64,000 nucleotides of DNA from CBDFKS01 sp965248905 (GTDB lineage: Bacteria > Chloroflexota > Dehalococcoidia > Lucifugimonadales > JAGWBF01), in the NCBI GenBank assembly GCA_965248905.1, contig CBDFKS010000007.1:1798001-1862000 (forward strand), read 5' to 3'. The notes beneath the pieces were generated by a model. It had not been told where the DNA came from. It was given only the letters and a program-made list of their open reading frames with translations, and did no database searches. Every line of letters begins with the position of its first letter. Position 1 is the stretch's first letter. Of this stretch, positions 51,069-59,740 are shown in pieces. The position numbers were made by a program, and so were the translations under genes.

Positions 51069-53711
51069 ATGACATTCCGGCTGAGGCAGTTGCTTCTCCT
51101 TTGGTTGATACTGGGTGTCACGGTGGCCTTGAGCTGCCAGATGACTACCTCTGGCACTCCCACCACCCAATCTGAGACGCCACCACCAGCAACCGAGACT
51201 GTCCCGGAGCCGACTGCTCAAACGACTTTGACCTCCGAACCTACCACGCTTCCCGTTTTGACTCCGGTGCCCACCCCAACCGCGGATCTCATCCTAGAAC
51301 CTACCCCGACTCCGACACCCACCCCGTTCGTAGACCCAACTCCAGACACTACCCCGGTGTTAGAGCCCACTCCCCCATCGACAATAATTCCTTTGCCGGT
51401 GGCTACATCGATCCCTCCACTCACACCCGTACCGACCGTTGAAGCTACTCCCAGTCCCACACCGGAGGTACCCGCCCCCATACTCACTGGGGATGCAACA
51501 CCGACCCCTATCGCTCCGGACGCCACCCCAGTCCCTCCGGTTTTCCCAACATCGACCCCTAACCCAACGGAAATCCCTGATGCTGAACCATTACAAAGCT
51601 ACAGCAGCGAGCGTTTAGGACTGACCTTGTCCTATCCAGCCAGGTGGTCCATAGACACCGGAGATCCCACGATTACACCTATAACCACGGACACTGGACT
51701 CTCGTTTCTGGTACAGAGCTTCATGGTGGGACCCACCACCCTCGATGCCCAGCTAGCTCAGATAGTGGACGTCCTTGCGGGGACTCCGGGACTGCGCGAA
51801 ATCTCTAGGACCGTCCTCACCGGTGATACTGCCGGATATCACCTCAGCTACGAGAACACCAGCATACCGACGGCATCCATCCTTATCGACTTCGTAATCA
51901 AGCTCGAGGGAGCCCGGTTAATGATCATATTGGGGAGCGCCCTGGAACCGTCTCAGGAGCTATACCGAACGGAACTCAATCAGCTTATAGAGTCGGTCGA
52001 GATAAAGCTGGACTCAGCCATCGAGCCCATAGATGCAGACATGCCCTTCGAGGATATTTTGGATGTCATCGGCGACCGGGTCACGTCCATCCGTCAGCTA
52101 CCGGCGTTGTCTGATCCCAAGCGCAGGTTCCAGACCAGAGAGAGTTTCATAAGCGAAGGCTCCGGTGACTTGCTCGGTGAGGACACGCGAGCGGAGATCG
52201 AGTTGCTGAAGGATTTGTGTGTGATCTTGGACTTGTGTTCTCCCGCGGATGACCTCTGGCAAGCTATTTTGGACCTCCACGACCAGGGTGTGCTGGGTTT
52301 CTACGATACCGACGATAAGTCGCTAACCATAGTGACAGGTCAGGAGAAACCCGATCCACTGTCCTGGTTGACCTATGGCCATGAATACACCCACGCCCTT
52401 CAGGACCAGGAGTTCGATCTCACCGCCTTGTTGGGGCGCGAGAACGACGGCTTCGACTCCTCGAAGGCGGCGCTTGCGCTGGTAGAAGGTGATGCTAATC
52501 TTTCGGAATTCCTGTTCTACGAGTCCCTTACTTCTGCGCAGCAGAACGAGCTCGGGGCAGCCGTGGAAAGACGATCGGAAGAGTTTTCCACATCTCCTGC
52601 AGCCACTCAAGCTCCTCGGATCATTAGAGAGACCGTGGGATGGGAACACGGCACGGGCCCTGAATTCGTTTTTCGGCTTTATCTGGAGGGCGGGTTTGAA
52701 GCGATTAACAATGCATATCAGAACGTACCGCAGTCGACGGAGCAGATCATCCACACCGAGAAATACCTGGCCGGCGAAGAGCCCCACTTAGTCGAGCTGC
52801 CAGACTTGATGTCGGAGCTCGGAGAAGAATGGCAGCAACGGGACACCAGTGTTCTCGGAGAGCTGCTCACCACGGTCTACCTTGCCACCTTCCTAAGCCA
52901 GGACCAAGCGGAGACCGCTGCACAGGGTTGGGGAGGCGACCAATATGCTCTATTCAAGGACACCGACGGGCGATTACTCCTAGCCTTACGTAACTCTTGG
53001 GATACCGAGACCGATGCCCAGGAATTCTATGACGCCTATTTAGATCTGGTCATCGAGAAAAGCCAAGAGGAATGGAGCCAACTAGAGACAGGTGACAGCA
53101 GACGCCTCTGGACCGGGGATGATATCAGCGTTTTCCTGACTATTGAAGGTCCTTTAACCCATTTGGTAATTGGACCGGACCTCGACACTGTGCAGATTGT
53201 AATGCCGGTGATATTGGCGGACGCAGCAGAGACACCTATAGAGGTTCTTGAGCCGACCGATGTACCGCCAACGATAGAGCCCGTCACCATTACCATGACC
53301 TCCACCGCAGACATCGTCAGTCCATCGAGCGAGTTCGATGTTAGTATAAGGGTAGACCCTCAGGATAAAGGGATAAGCGGCGTGACCGTGGGAATTCAAT
53401 ACGACCCGGCCGTTGTCCAACCGATCACGGTAACTCCAGGAGTTCTGCTAGGCGACGAACCCGTGGAGGCAGGGCCGTTCATAGACGAGACAGCAGGCAC
53501 CGTGGAGTACACCCTTGCAAGAGTAGGTGTAACTCAGCCTCCCACTCAGCCCGGCCTGTTCGCCACGATGCGTTTCGCGGTCCTGGACGCCGCGCCAACC
53601 GGCCAGCCGACCGCTCTGACGTTATCACACGTCAAGGTAGCTGATGCGGACGCCCAAGAGGTGGTCGAGGTTACCATCGGCGAAGGCCTCCAGCTAGATG
53701 TCCGGCCCTGA
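51069..53711 (+). CDS. Pro/Thr-rich surface protein with gluzincin-like protease and C-terminal cohesin-like domain
   Basis: 880 residues. Hydrophobic N-terminus LLLLWLILGVTVALSCQM with a lipobox-like Cys. Residues 25-175 are a Pro/Thr-rich stalk. A beta-rich domain follows (SERLGLTLSYPARWSIDTGD). The protease-like region holds GHEYTHALQDQEFD (HExxH near residue 438) and EGDANLSEF about 33 residues later, a gluzincin pattern with the third zinc ligand Glu. The C-terminus, from about residue 735 (VSPSSEFDVSIRVDPQDKGI, YDPAVVQPITVTPG, LFATMRFAVLDAA), is cohesin-like. Probably anchored to the cell surface; the protease would act on an extracellular protein. Confidence 0.72.
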   Translation: MTFRLRQLLLLWLILGVTVALSCQMTTSGTPTTQSETPPPATETVPEPTAQTTLTSEPTTLPVLTPVPTPTADLILEPTPTPTPTPFVDPTPDTTPVLEPTPPSTIIPLPVATSIPPLTPVPTVEATPSPTPEVPAPILTGDATPTPIAPDATPVPPVFPTSTPNPTEIPDAEPLQSYSSERLGLTLSYPARWSIDTGDPTITPITTDTGLSFLVQSFMVGPTTLDAQLAQIVDVLAGTPGLREISRTVLTGDTAGYHLSYENTSIPTASILIDFVIKLEGARLMIILGSALEPSQELYRTELNQLIESVEIKLDSAIEPIDADMPFEDILDVIGDRVTSIRQLPALSDPKRRFQTRESFISEGSGDLLGEDTRAEIELLKDLCVILDLCSPADDLWQAILDLHDQGVLGFYDTDDKSLTIVTGQEKPDPLSWLTYGHEYTHALQDQEFDLTALLGRENDGFDSSKAALALVEGDANLSEFLFYESLTSAQQNELGAAVERRSEEFSTSPAATQAPRIIRETVGWEHGTGPEFVFRLYLEGGFEAINNAYQNVPQSTEQIIHTEKYLAGEEPHLVELPDLMSELGEEWQQRDTSVLGELLTTVYLATFLSQDQAETAAQGWGGDQYALFKDTDGRLLLALRNSWDTETDAQEFYDAYLDLVIEKSQEEWSQLETGDSRRLWTGDDISVFLTIEGPLTHLVIGPDLDTVQIVMPVILADAAETPIEVLEPTDVPPTIEPVTITMTSTADIVSPSSEFDVSIRVDPQDKGISGVTVGIQYDPAVVQPITVTPGVLLGDEPVEAGPFIDETAGTVEYTLARVGVTQPPTQPGLFATMRFAVLDAAPTGQPTALTLSHVKVADADAQEVVEVTIGEGLQLDVRP

Positions 53712-53795
53712 CTTCTCTAGCATCGCCTGGAATATTCGCCGAGCCTTATAAACAACGACTACGTTTCGATTAGCCAATCGCGGAGTTTAAGGGCA

Positions 53796-54704
53796 TTATC
53801 GTGGGACAGGAATGCCGGCTATTTTACACTGAATCCTGGCCAGAGAGTCGGTGGTGGTGACGAACAGAGTCTTCAAATCATCTCCGCCCCAGGCACAATT
53901 GGTCGTCTGCTGGTGCCCCGCATACTGCATAAAGTCCACGGTTCCTAGGTGCTTTCCGGTGGAGTCCATGATCCACAGTCCTTTGGGCCCCGTGCAGTAA
54001 ACATTCCCCTCAACGTCTAGCTTCATGCCATCGGGGGTGCCCGCCCCATCTCCTTTAAGCTCGCAGAAGAGCCGGTCATTCTTAAGCGTCCCATCGGATT
54101 GCACGTCGAACACCCTGATGTGACTCTCAATTGAATCGTTGATGTACAGAACACTCTCATCCGGGGAGAATGCCAATCCATTAGGCAGCGTGAAGTCATC
54201 AACCAGCCGGTCGATCTTCTTGAAATCCGGGGAGACTCGATACACTCCTCGGCAAGGCTGGTCCCAGGCTGGATTCGGCTCCCAGGGCACCGTCCAGGGA
54301 TCGGTGATGTAGACGCTTCCGTCGGACTTAACCACCACGTCGTTGGGAAAGTTTAAACGCTTGCCTTCGTACTTGTCGGCCACAACGGTGATGCTGCCAT
54401 CGGTCTCCTGCCGTGTTACACGGCGCATGCCGCTCTCGCAGGCTACAAGCCTGCCCTGGGGATCTCGGGTGAGCCCGTTGGCCTTACCATTGAGCTCTTT
54501 GATCACGGTCACCCCTTCCGTTGGCGACCACTTGAGTCTCCTGTCATTGCCAATGTCGCTGAATATCAAGTATCCAGCCTCTTTCCACCAGATCGGCCCT
54601 TCCGCCGGGTTTGATTGGGTTCCATAGCCCGCGCCTAAAATCTCTATTTCCTGGTCCAGGGATAGAATACGCTCTAGCTCAGGAGCAAACTGTTCGATAG
54701 GCAT
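53796..54704 (-). CDS. SMP-30/gluconolactonase family protein
   Basis: 302 residues, a six-bladed propeller hydrolase. The start GPIWWKEAGYLIFSDIGNDRRLKW carries the metal-ligand Glu of the EGPxW motif. NGLTRDPQGRLVACESGMRR, NFPNDVVVKSDGSVYITDP and NGLAFSPDESVLYINDS supply the conserved Asn and Asp metal ligands. The family hydrolyses sugar lactones or organophosphates with Ca2+ or Zn2+. No signal peptide. Single gene on the minus strand; substrate not determinable. Confidence 0.88.
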   Translation of the reverse strand: MPIEQFAPELERILSLDQEIEILGAGYGTQSNPAEGPIWWKEAGYLIFSDIGNDRRLKWSPTEGVTVIKELNGKANGLTRDPQGRLVACESGMRRVTRQETDGSITVVADKYEGKRLNFPNDVVVKSDGSVYITDPWTVPWEPNPAWDQPCRGVYRVSPDFKKIDRLVDDFTLPNGLAFSPDESVLYINDSIESHIRVFDVQSDGTLKNDRLFCELKGDGAGTPDGMKLDVEGNVYCTGPKGLWIMDSTGKHLGTVDFMQYAGHQQTTNCAWGGDDLKTLFVTTTDSLARIQCKIAGIPVPR

Positions 54705-54782
54705 GATTACCTCCTGTAACCTGTTGATTTCAAAGGTGTCTGTTCGCGCTGAAAGGGATGGTAGCAGTGGCCCTGCCTGAAG

Positions 54783-55304
54783 TCAACCGGGAAGCCTTAG
54801 ACCCTCAGGGAGCGCCACTACCATTTTGGCCTGTTCCACGTCGACATCTTTGATCACGTCGTCCAGGGCGGGTATCAACAGCTCGGTTCCTCGGAGGGAT
54901 ACTACGTACACGTCGTTGCTTCCAGTGGAGAGTATATCTGTAATCTGGCCCAGGTGCTCCCCATCCTGGGTGTACACCTGCATGTCAACGATCTGAAAGT
55001 GATAGTACTGGCCTTCGGGTAGAGGCGGCACCAGGTCTTCAGTTACCGTGACGAAGCTGTCTTTGAGGGCTTGGGCCTGCTCGCGGCCGTCAATACCATC
55101 CAGCTTCAGAGTCATTCTCCCTTTAGGTAGCGTGGATGAGCGCTGAATCTTGTAAATCTGGTTATTTATGAATAATATGCCCCCGGAAGAGAACCTCCCG
55201 GGGGAATCGCTGATTACCTCTATTTGTAGCTCACCTTGCAACCCACGAGGCCCAAGTACCCTGCCTACTACGACCGACTTTTCGGGGAGTCTATCTTGAT
55301 CCAA
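54783..55304 (-). CDS. rimM: Ribosome maturation factor RimM
   Basis: 173 residues. The N-terminal domain is VVVGRVLGPRGLQGELQIEV, followed by ILFINNQIYKIQ. The PRC-barrel half is PLPEGQYYHFQIVDMQVYTQ and LGQITDILSTGSNDVYVV, with ELLIPALDDVIKDVDVE. It binds S19 and assists maturation of the 30S head. The TTG start at 55304 has GAGG upstream. Third gene of the rpsP-khpA-rimM set; trmD and rplS do not follow. Confidence 0.95.
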   Translation of the reverse strand: MDQDRLPEKSVVVGRVLGPRGLQGELQIEVISDSPGRFSSGGILFINNQIYKIQRSSTLPKGRMTLKLDGIDGREQAQALKDSFVTVTEDLVPPLPEGQYYHFQIVDMQVYTQDGEHLGQITDILSTGSNDVYVVSLRGTELLIPALDDVIKDVDVEQAKMVVALPEGLRLPG

Positions 55305-55443
55305 AGGGCGGGCCTCAACGCTGAACGGGATTCGAGGGTTACGACTGAAGGAGTTTGCCGCTTAATAACCCAATGTGATGGAGAGATGTGTCCGTTAGCG
55401 GACCAACTGGCACAGGGACGCAGGTGCTTCAAAGACTGTATTG

Positions 55444-55671
55444 CTAGACAATTTCAAGAATTGCTCTTGTGCCGTTTTTTACCGCTGCCACCCTCAGAAG
55501 CACTCGCATAGCCTGAGCTACCCGACCCTGCCTTCCAATAATCTTTCCTTTGTCCTCGTCAGCCACCTCCAACCGCAGCACCACCCTGTCGTCTTCAATT
55601 TCCTCGGTGACCTTGACATCATCGGGCTTACTGGCCAGGTTTGTCGCTATAAACTCGATGAGCTCCTTCAT
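55444..55671 (-). CDS. khpA: KH-domain RNA-binding protein KhpA
   Basis: 75 residues, the normal size. The KH motif is GKIIGRQGRVAQAMRVLLRV with the GRQG loop, preceded by FIATNLASKPDDVKVTEEIE. It binds RNA, in other bacteria together with KhpB. Its start overlaps the rpsP stop by four bases (ATGA), indicating coupling. Confidence 0.93.
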   Translation of the reverse strand: MKELIEFIATNLASKPDDVKVTEEIEDDRVVLRLEVADEDKGKIIGRQGRVAQAMRVLLRVAAVKNGTRAILEIV

Positions 55672-55925
55672 TGCTCTTCAACCTGCTCGTAGACTCCGGT
55701 CCATTTGAAAATGCGTTGGACCGGCTCCGAAGGTTGAGCACCTTTTTTCAGCCATTCTATGGCCTTTTCCTGGTTAAGGGTGACTTTCGGCGGGTCAAAA
55801 AGTGGCTCGTACTGGCCAATCCATTCTACAAATGCACCGTCCCTGGGTGTCCTGGAGTCGGCCACTACAATTCTGTAGGATGGTTGCTTCTTTTTACCTA
55901 CTCGTCTCAAACGAATTCGCAACAT
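55668..55925 (-). CDS. rpsP: 30S ribosomal protein S16
   Basis: 85 residues: MLRIRLRRVGKKKQPSYRIV and the following ADSRTPRDGAFVEWIGQYEP are unmistakable S16. Binds 16S rRNA in the 30S body. First gene of rpsP-khpA-rimM. Confidence 0.97.
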   Translation of the reverse strand: MLRIRLRRVGKKKQPSYRIVVADSRTPRDGAFVEWIGQYEPLFDPPKVTLNQEKAIEWLKKGAQPSEPVQRIFKWTGVYEQVEEQ

Positions 55926-56031
55926 GTTCTTATCGTCCTGACTGATGAAAATCTGCCTGATCGCTTAGGCGATTTTAAGGCTCAGACACCGGGTTGTCAA
56001 CGCTAGGTCTGTGGTTTCTTGAGCCCACTCC

Positions 56032-56060
56032 TTGACTGAGTGGGCAAAGGACGCTAAACT
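56032..56060 (+). promoter_or_regulatory. Candidate promoter of the selenoprotein gene
   Basis: TTGACT (56032-56037), 17-base spacer, TAAACT (56055-56060), 82 bases before the ATG at 56142. Confidence 0.5.
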
Positions 56061-56068
56061 GTGTCTCA

Positions 56069-56085
56069 ATATCGAATTGCGATAT
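56069..56085. promoter_or_regulatory. Palindrome ATATCG-n5-CGATAT at the transcription start, possible operator
   Basis: Perfect 6-bp arms with a 5-base spacer, located directly downstream of the -10 element where a repressor would block the start. Regulator unknown. Confidence 0.4.
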
Positions 56086-56141
56086 CATCCAAGGTACACC
56101 AAAATAAGGCCTTGGATAGCGAGATACGAAGGAGGCGTTTT

Positions 56142-56444
56142 ATGCCGTGTGACAAGTGCAAAGCGGATATAGATATTGTTTACTGCGTGCCTTGACAGCA
56201 CCACGCTACCGCCACGTGGATGGCGAACGAGTTTTTCAGAGCCTTCGGTCCCGATGTGGCCATCTCACTAACGCCCAGTGGAAACGGCCGAATGGAGGTA
56301 TATCTGGACGGACGGAAGATTTTCGACCGGAAAGAGGAAGGCAACATTTACCCTGTACACCAAAATAACCTGAAGCGCGTGCGCGAAATGAAGGCTGAGG
56401 TCCAAGCAAAGCTTGACTCAATCCCGGCCCACGCCGACGACTAA
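56142..56444 (+). CDS. SelW/Rdx-family selenoprotein with in-frame UGA (Sec)
   Basis: ATG 56142 has AAGGAGGCG upstream. The frame reads MPCDKCKADIDIVYCVP, then TGA at 56193, then QHHATATWMANEFFRAFG, TPSGNGRMEVYLDGRKIFD and so on to TAA 56444, 100 residues in all. YCVP-U is the Cys-x-x-Sec redox motif of the SelW/SelT/Rdx thioredoxin-like family, at the usual place after the first strand. The family core (FGPDVAISLTPS, GRMEVYLDGRKIFDRKEEGN) continues unbroken past the TGA. A stem-loop just after the codon fits a bacterial SECIS. Standard gene finders would call only the 74 residues from 56220. Probably a thiol/selenol redox protein. The extra N-terminal CDKC pair is unusual. Confidence 0.82.
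56210..56225 (+). promoter_or_regulatory. Candidate bacterial SECIS stem-loop
   Basis: CGCCA (56210-56214) pairs with TGGCG (56221-56225) around the loop CGTGGA, starting 15 bases after the TGA. A G among the first two loop bases and this distance agree with known bSECIS elements. Confidence 0.6.
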
Positions 56445-56470
56445 TTCGCGTCCTGTATAGGCTGGTTAAT

Positions 56471-56501
56471 CGGGGTTCCACCTGCCAATGGTGGAACCCC
56501 G
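56471..56501 (+). terminator. Terminator between the selenoprotein gene and tmk
   Basis: CGGGGTTCCACC and GGTGGAACCCCG form a 12-bp perfect stem with a 7-base loop followed by AATTTATT. It may serve both converging genes. Confidence 0.8.
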
Positions 56502-56618
56502 AATTTATTCTGAGACATCGGTGTCACTCGCTCCAAAAGCCTCGTCGATCATTGTTCTGGTTCTTAGCTCTACGGTTGGACTAATGGGCGCTTTATCTGT
56601 CTTTTGGACTATTGCCCT

Positions 56619-57227
56619 TTAGGTTAGAAGTGGCCGAACTCTCGTCCAGATTTGCTCTTCAAGTGCTTCCTTTTTCTGTGTGGCATCTAAGCTCAACCAA
56701 CCGGCGGACTCCCGGGATGCCATATCGAGATACCCTTTCCTCACCCTCTCGTGGAACTCCATAGCCTCCCGTTCGAATGTATCACGGCTGCTGTCCCTTT
56801 TTCTCGACAGACCAATCTCAATTGGGAGGTCAAGGAGCACTGTCAAGTCGGGTCGTAGAGAGCTAGTGGCCGCCTTATTGAGGCTGTCGATGAGGTCCAT
56901 GTCCAGGCCCCGTCCATATCCCTGATACGCCACCGTGGAAGCCGTGAAACGATCACATATCACGTTTTGATTAGAGTCCAGGGCAGGAAGAAGTACCTTA
57001 TTCACAAGCTGGGCCCTTGCGGCGGCAAACAGGAAAAGCTCGGTGAGGGGTGCAATCCCTGAGGGCGTCTTTAGCCAACGTCTAACGGCCTCTCCCAGAT
57101 CTGTTCCGCCTGGTTCCCTGACTAGAATTGTGGGGTAGCCTGCATCAGTAAGGCGGTGGGACAGTGACCTGGCGTGGGTACTTTTACCGGCACCCTCACC
57201 ACCCTCGAAGACTATGAAGGCAGCCAA
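56619..57227 (-). CDS. tmk: Thymidylate kinase
   Basis: 202 residues. P-loop FEGGEGAGKSTHARSL at the N-terminus, the dTMP-binding VREPGGTDLGEAVRRWL, VICDRFTASTVAYQGYGRG (DRx motif) and the LID region LSRKRDSSRDTFE. It phosphorylates dTMP to dTDP in the cytosol. It lies 10 bases downstream of the R3H/AAA gene, forming an operon. Confidence 0.96.
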   Translation of the reverse strand: MAAFIVFEGGEGAGKSTHARSLSHRLTDAGYPTILVREPGGTDLGEAVRRWLKTPSGIAPLTELFLFAAARAQLVNKVLLPALDSNQNVICDRFTASTVAYQGYGRGLDMDLIDSLNKAATSSLRPDLTVLLDLPIEIGLSRKRDSSRDTFEREAMEFHERVRKGYLDMASRESAGWLSLDATQKKEALEEQIWTRVRPLLT

Positions 57228-57237
57228 AGACTAGGTC

Positions 57238-58785
57238 CTAAGACCCGTAGAGCATAACTCGGCGGTTTGGGTCCCTGCCACTGCTCACCGATGCCACATG
57301 GAATCTTTCGGCCAACAGGTGCTGAAGCCGGCGCACGTAAGCGCGCTGAGGGTTAAGCTCAATGGACTTTACCCCGTCGAGCACGCGTTGAGCGGCCTCT
57401 TGAGCCTCCTGGAGCGCTGTCTCGACCGCGCCTCCGTCCTCCTGATCTCTGGCAATCGTCTTCAAGAAATGCTCGACCTGGGGCAGCGTGTTCTTTCGTA
57501 GCACATAAATGGGTTTACCCGAATTTTCGGCGACTCTCACCAGCTGAGAGCCCCGTCGATAGTGGGTCTTGGTGGTAAGAACGACATCCGCGCTTCTCAG
57601 CTCATTGACAACGTCGACAGGCACGCCTACGTTCTCGGCGGCCTGCTCTGTCCTCTCGCGACCGACCCCAAAGAGAAACACCTTGGAGCTTACAGGTGTG
57701 GAGTCGGTACTTTCCACACCATCCTCACTCGGTGTCTCGACAATCTGAGTGCCTACAGACGCGGGGGTAGGGCTTACTTCTTTCACCTTCTTGACCTGAC
57801 CTGACTCGTCCAACCATCTAGTGTCCGGGGTAATGGGATAGCCTCTGAGCCAAGTGTCCACGACACGAGCCACCTCATCGTGAATGGCCACTCGCTCCCA
57901 GCTCTGGATCTCCACCACCACATCAAAGGTCGGAGGCGCCTTCCTTTCGAGGGTTGTCTTCTGAGTACCTCTGCGCCGTGCCTCCTCGTCGCCCAAAGTA
58001 ACCGATTGGATCCCACCGATCAGGTCAGAAAGGGTGGGGTTAATTATGAGGTTGTCCAGGGTGTTGCCGTGAGCAGTGGCAATTAGCTGGACGCCCCGCT
58101 CCGCTATGGTGCGAGCTGCTGCGGCTTCCAGCTCTGTACCCATTTCATCGATGATTATCACTTCGGGCATATGGTTCTCGACGGCTTCGATCATAACGGA
58201 ATGCTGACGAGCCGGGGTAGAAACCTGCATACGACGGGCCTGGCCAATAGCCGGGTGAGGTATATCTCCGTCTCCAGCTATCTCATTGGAGGTGTCGACT
58301 ATTATCACACGTTTGCGGGCGTCGTCGGCCAGGACACGGGCCACTTCCCTGAGCATGGTGGTCTTGCCAACGCCCGGCCTGCCCAGAAGTAGGACACTTT
58401 TGCCAGAGAAGACCAGGTCCTCAATGATTCGAATCGTACCGAAAACCGCCCTGCCGACCCGGCAGGTTATTCCCACTATTTTGCCCTTGCGGTTCCGAAT
58501 CGCCGATATCCGATGCAACGTTCGAGGTATACCGGCACGGTTATCGCCACCGAACTCTCCAATTCGGGTGACTACGTGTTGAAGGTCATCGTCATCCACT
58601 TCCCTAGGGTCCAGGGTCACATCTCCTGAAGGGAACCGGGCCTCAGGAACCCTTCCCAAGTCCAGGATCACTTCCAATAGATCGTGGAGCTCCGTCATGG
58701 TCTTCAGCGGCGTGCTTATTCTGGGTGGCAACGCATCCAACAGGGTATCCAGGTCATCTTGAACCCATTTATCGACTGCTACCAA
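57238..58785 (-). CDS. R3H-domain AAA ATPase (SpoIIIAA/Ycf45-like)
   Basis: 515 residues. The ATPase core has Walker A LLLGRPGVGKTTMLREV near residue 135, Walker B PEVIIIDEMGTELEAAAART and the sensor region LIATAHGNTLDNLI, as in SpoIIIAA/Ycf45-type ATPases. A C-terminal R3H-like region (NPQRAYVRRLQHLLAERFHV) with Arg/His residues binds single-stranded nucleic acid. A middle segment (SADVVLTTKTHYRRGSQLVR) separates the two. Cellular role not established; a DNA or RNA transaction is likely. It is cotranscribed with tmk. Confidence 0.87.
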   Translation of the reverse strand: MVAVDKWVQDDLDTLLDALPPRISTPLKTMTELHDLLEVILDLGRVPEARFPSGDVTLDPREVDDDDLQHVVTRIGEFGGDNRAGIPRTLHRISAIRNRKGKIVGITCRVGRAVFGTIRIIEDLVFSGKSVLLLGRPGVGKTTMLREVARVLADDARKRVIIVDTSNEIAGDGDIPHPAIGQARRMQVSTPARQHSVMIEAVENHMPEVIIIDEMGTELEAAAARTIAERGVQLIATAHGNTLDNLIINPTLSDLIGGIQSVTLGDEEARRRGTQKTTLERKAPPTFDVVVEIQSWERVAIHDEVARVVDTWLRGYPITPDTRWLDESGQVKKVKEVSPTPASVGTQIVETPSEDGVESTDSTPVSSKVFLFGVGRERTEQAAENVGVPVDVVNELRSADVVLTTKTHYRRGSQLVRVAENSGKPIYVLRKNTLPQVEHFLKTIARDQEDGGAVETALQEAQEAAQRVLDGVKSIELNPQRAYVRRLQHLLAERFHVASVSSGRDPNRRVMLYGS

Positions 58786-59116
58786 ACTCGTGCCTCCGCC
58801 ATTATCAGGGAGAGTTCTCTGAACTGCGGTATTATCGCGTTATTAAGCATATCGTATCTGGCGATTACAGGGAAACCTTCCTGAACTAATGATTTCTGGA
58901 AAAGCTTCTGGATGTTGGAGACAAGCCAAATCTTCGGGAGATATGAGATTCAGTCGTCAGAGAGCTGGTTATCTTCAAACTAAAAGAGAGGGACTCCAAA
59001 GACATCCGCCCACAGTGGACGACCGCTTGCAGCAGATCAGAGCACGCTCTTTTTGAGGCAAGTAAGGTAACGGTTGAAACGGGCTTACTCTGGATCATTC
59101 CCTTATACGGCGCTAC
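58786..59116. other. 331-bp spacer without recognised features
   Basis: Between the R3H/AAA start and the pdxT stop. No convincing gene, RNA fold or repeat is recognised. Confidence 0.4.
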
Positions 59117-59683
59117 CTATGCTAGGTCTAAGAAGTAGCTGTGTAATCTTGTATCTTGGGTCAGCTCTGGATGGAAGGCGGTCCCAAAGAGTTTGTTCTG
59201 TTGCACCGCTACAGGCCGTCCATCGGGCAGAGTGGCCAGCACATCCACATCCTCACCCACCTGAGATATTATTGGAGCTCTGATGAAAACGGCCCTGAAC
59301 AGGTCAGGGCCCACAACAGGGATATCCAGGTCTGCCTCGAAACTGTCTAACTGCCTACCAAAGGCGTTGCGCACTACATGAATGTCCATAAGTCCCATAG
59401 GGACTGGTTTGCTCTCGGTCAGTTCTCTGGCCATCATGATCATGCCTGCACAGGTGCCCCAGATCGGAACGCCGCGCTCGGACATGCTCCTAATAGGCTC
59501 TTTGAGGTCGTATAGGTCCATGAGGTAGCTGAACGTGGTGCTCTCGCCTCCAGGCATTATGAGCGCGTCCACATCATCCATGTCCCTCGGTAGCCTGATT
59601 TCTGCCGTATCGACTCCCAGCCGCTTGAGAACGGCTATATGCTCGAAGAAATCTCCCTGTATAGCTAGGACTCCTACTTTCAC
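59117..59683 (-). CDS. pdxT: Pyridoxal 5'-phosphate synthase glutaminase subunit PdxT
   Basis: 188 residues. KVGVLAIQGDFFEHIAVLKR starts the family pattern. MPGGESTTFSYLM, the nucleophile WGTCAGMIMMAREL (Cys near 78) and the His/Glu pair in FGTAFHPELTQDTRLH complete the amidotransferase triad. It supplies ammonia to PdxS. The gene lies 57 bases downstream of pdxS on the same strand. Confidence 0.97.
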   Translation of the reverse strand: MKVGVLAIQGDFFEHIAVLKRLGVDTAEIRLPRDMDDVDALIMPGGESTTFSYLMDLYDLKEPIRSMSERGVPIWGTCAGMIMMARELTESKPVPMGLMDIHVVRNAFGRQLDSFEADLDIPVVGPDLFRAVFIRAPIISQVGEDVDVLATLPDGRPVAVQQNKLFGTAFHPELTQDTRLHSYFLDLA

Positions 59684-59740
59684 CCCAGTCTTTGCCTCAG
59701 TTAAGGCCTCGTGTCAATTTGGAAACGTCCATCTTAAGAA

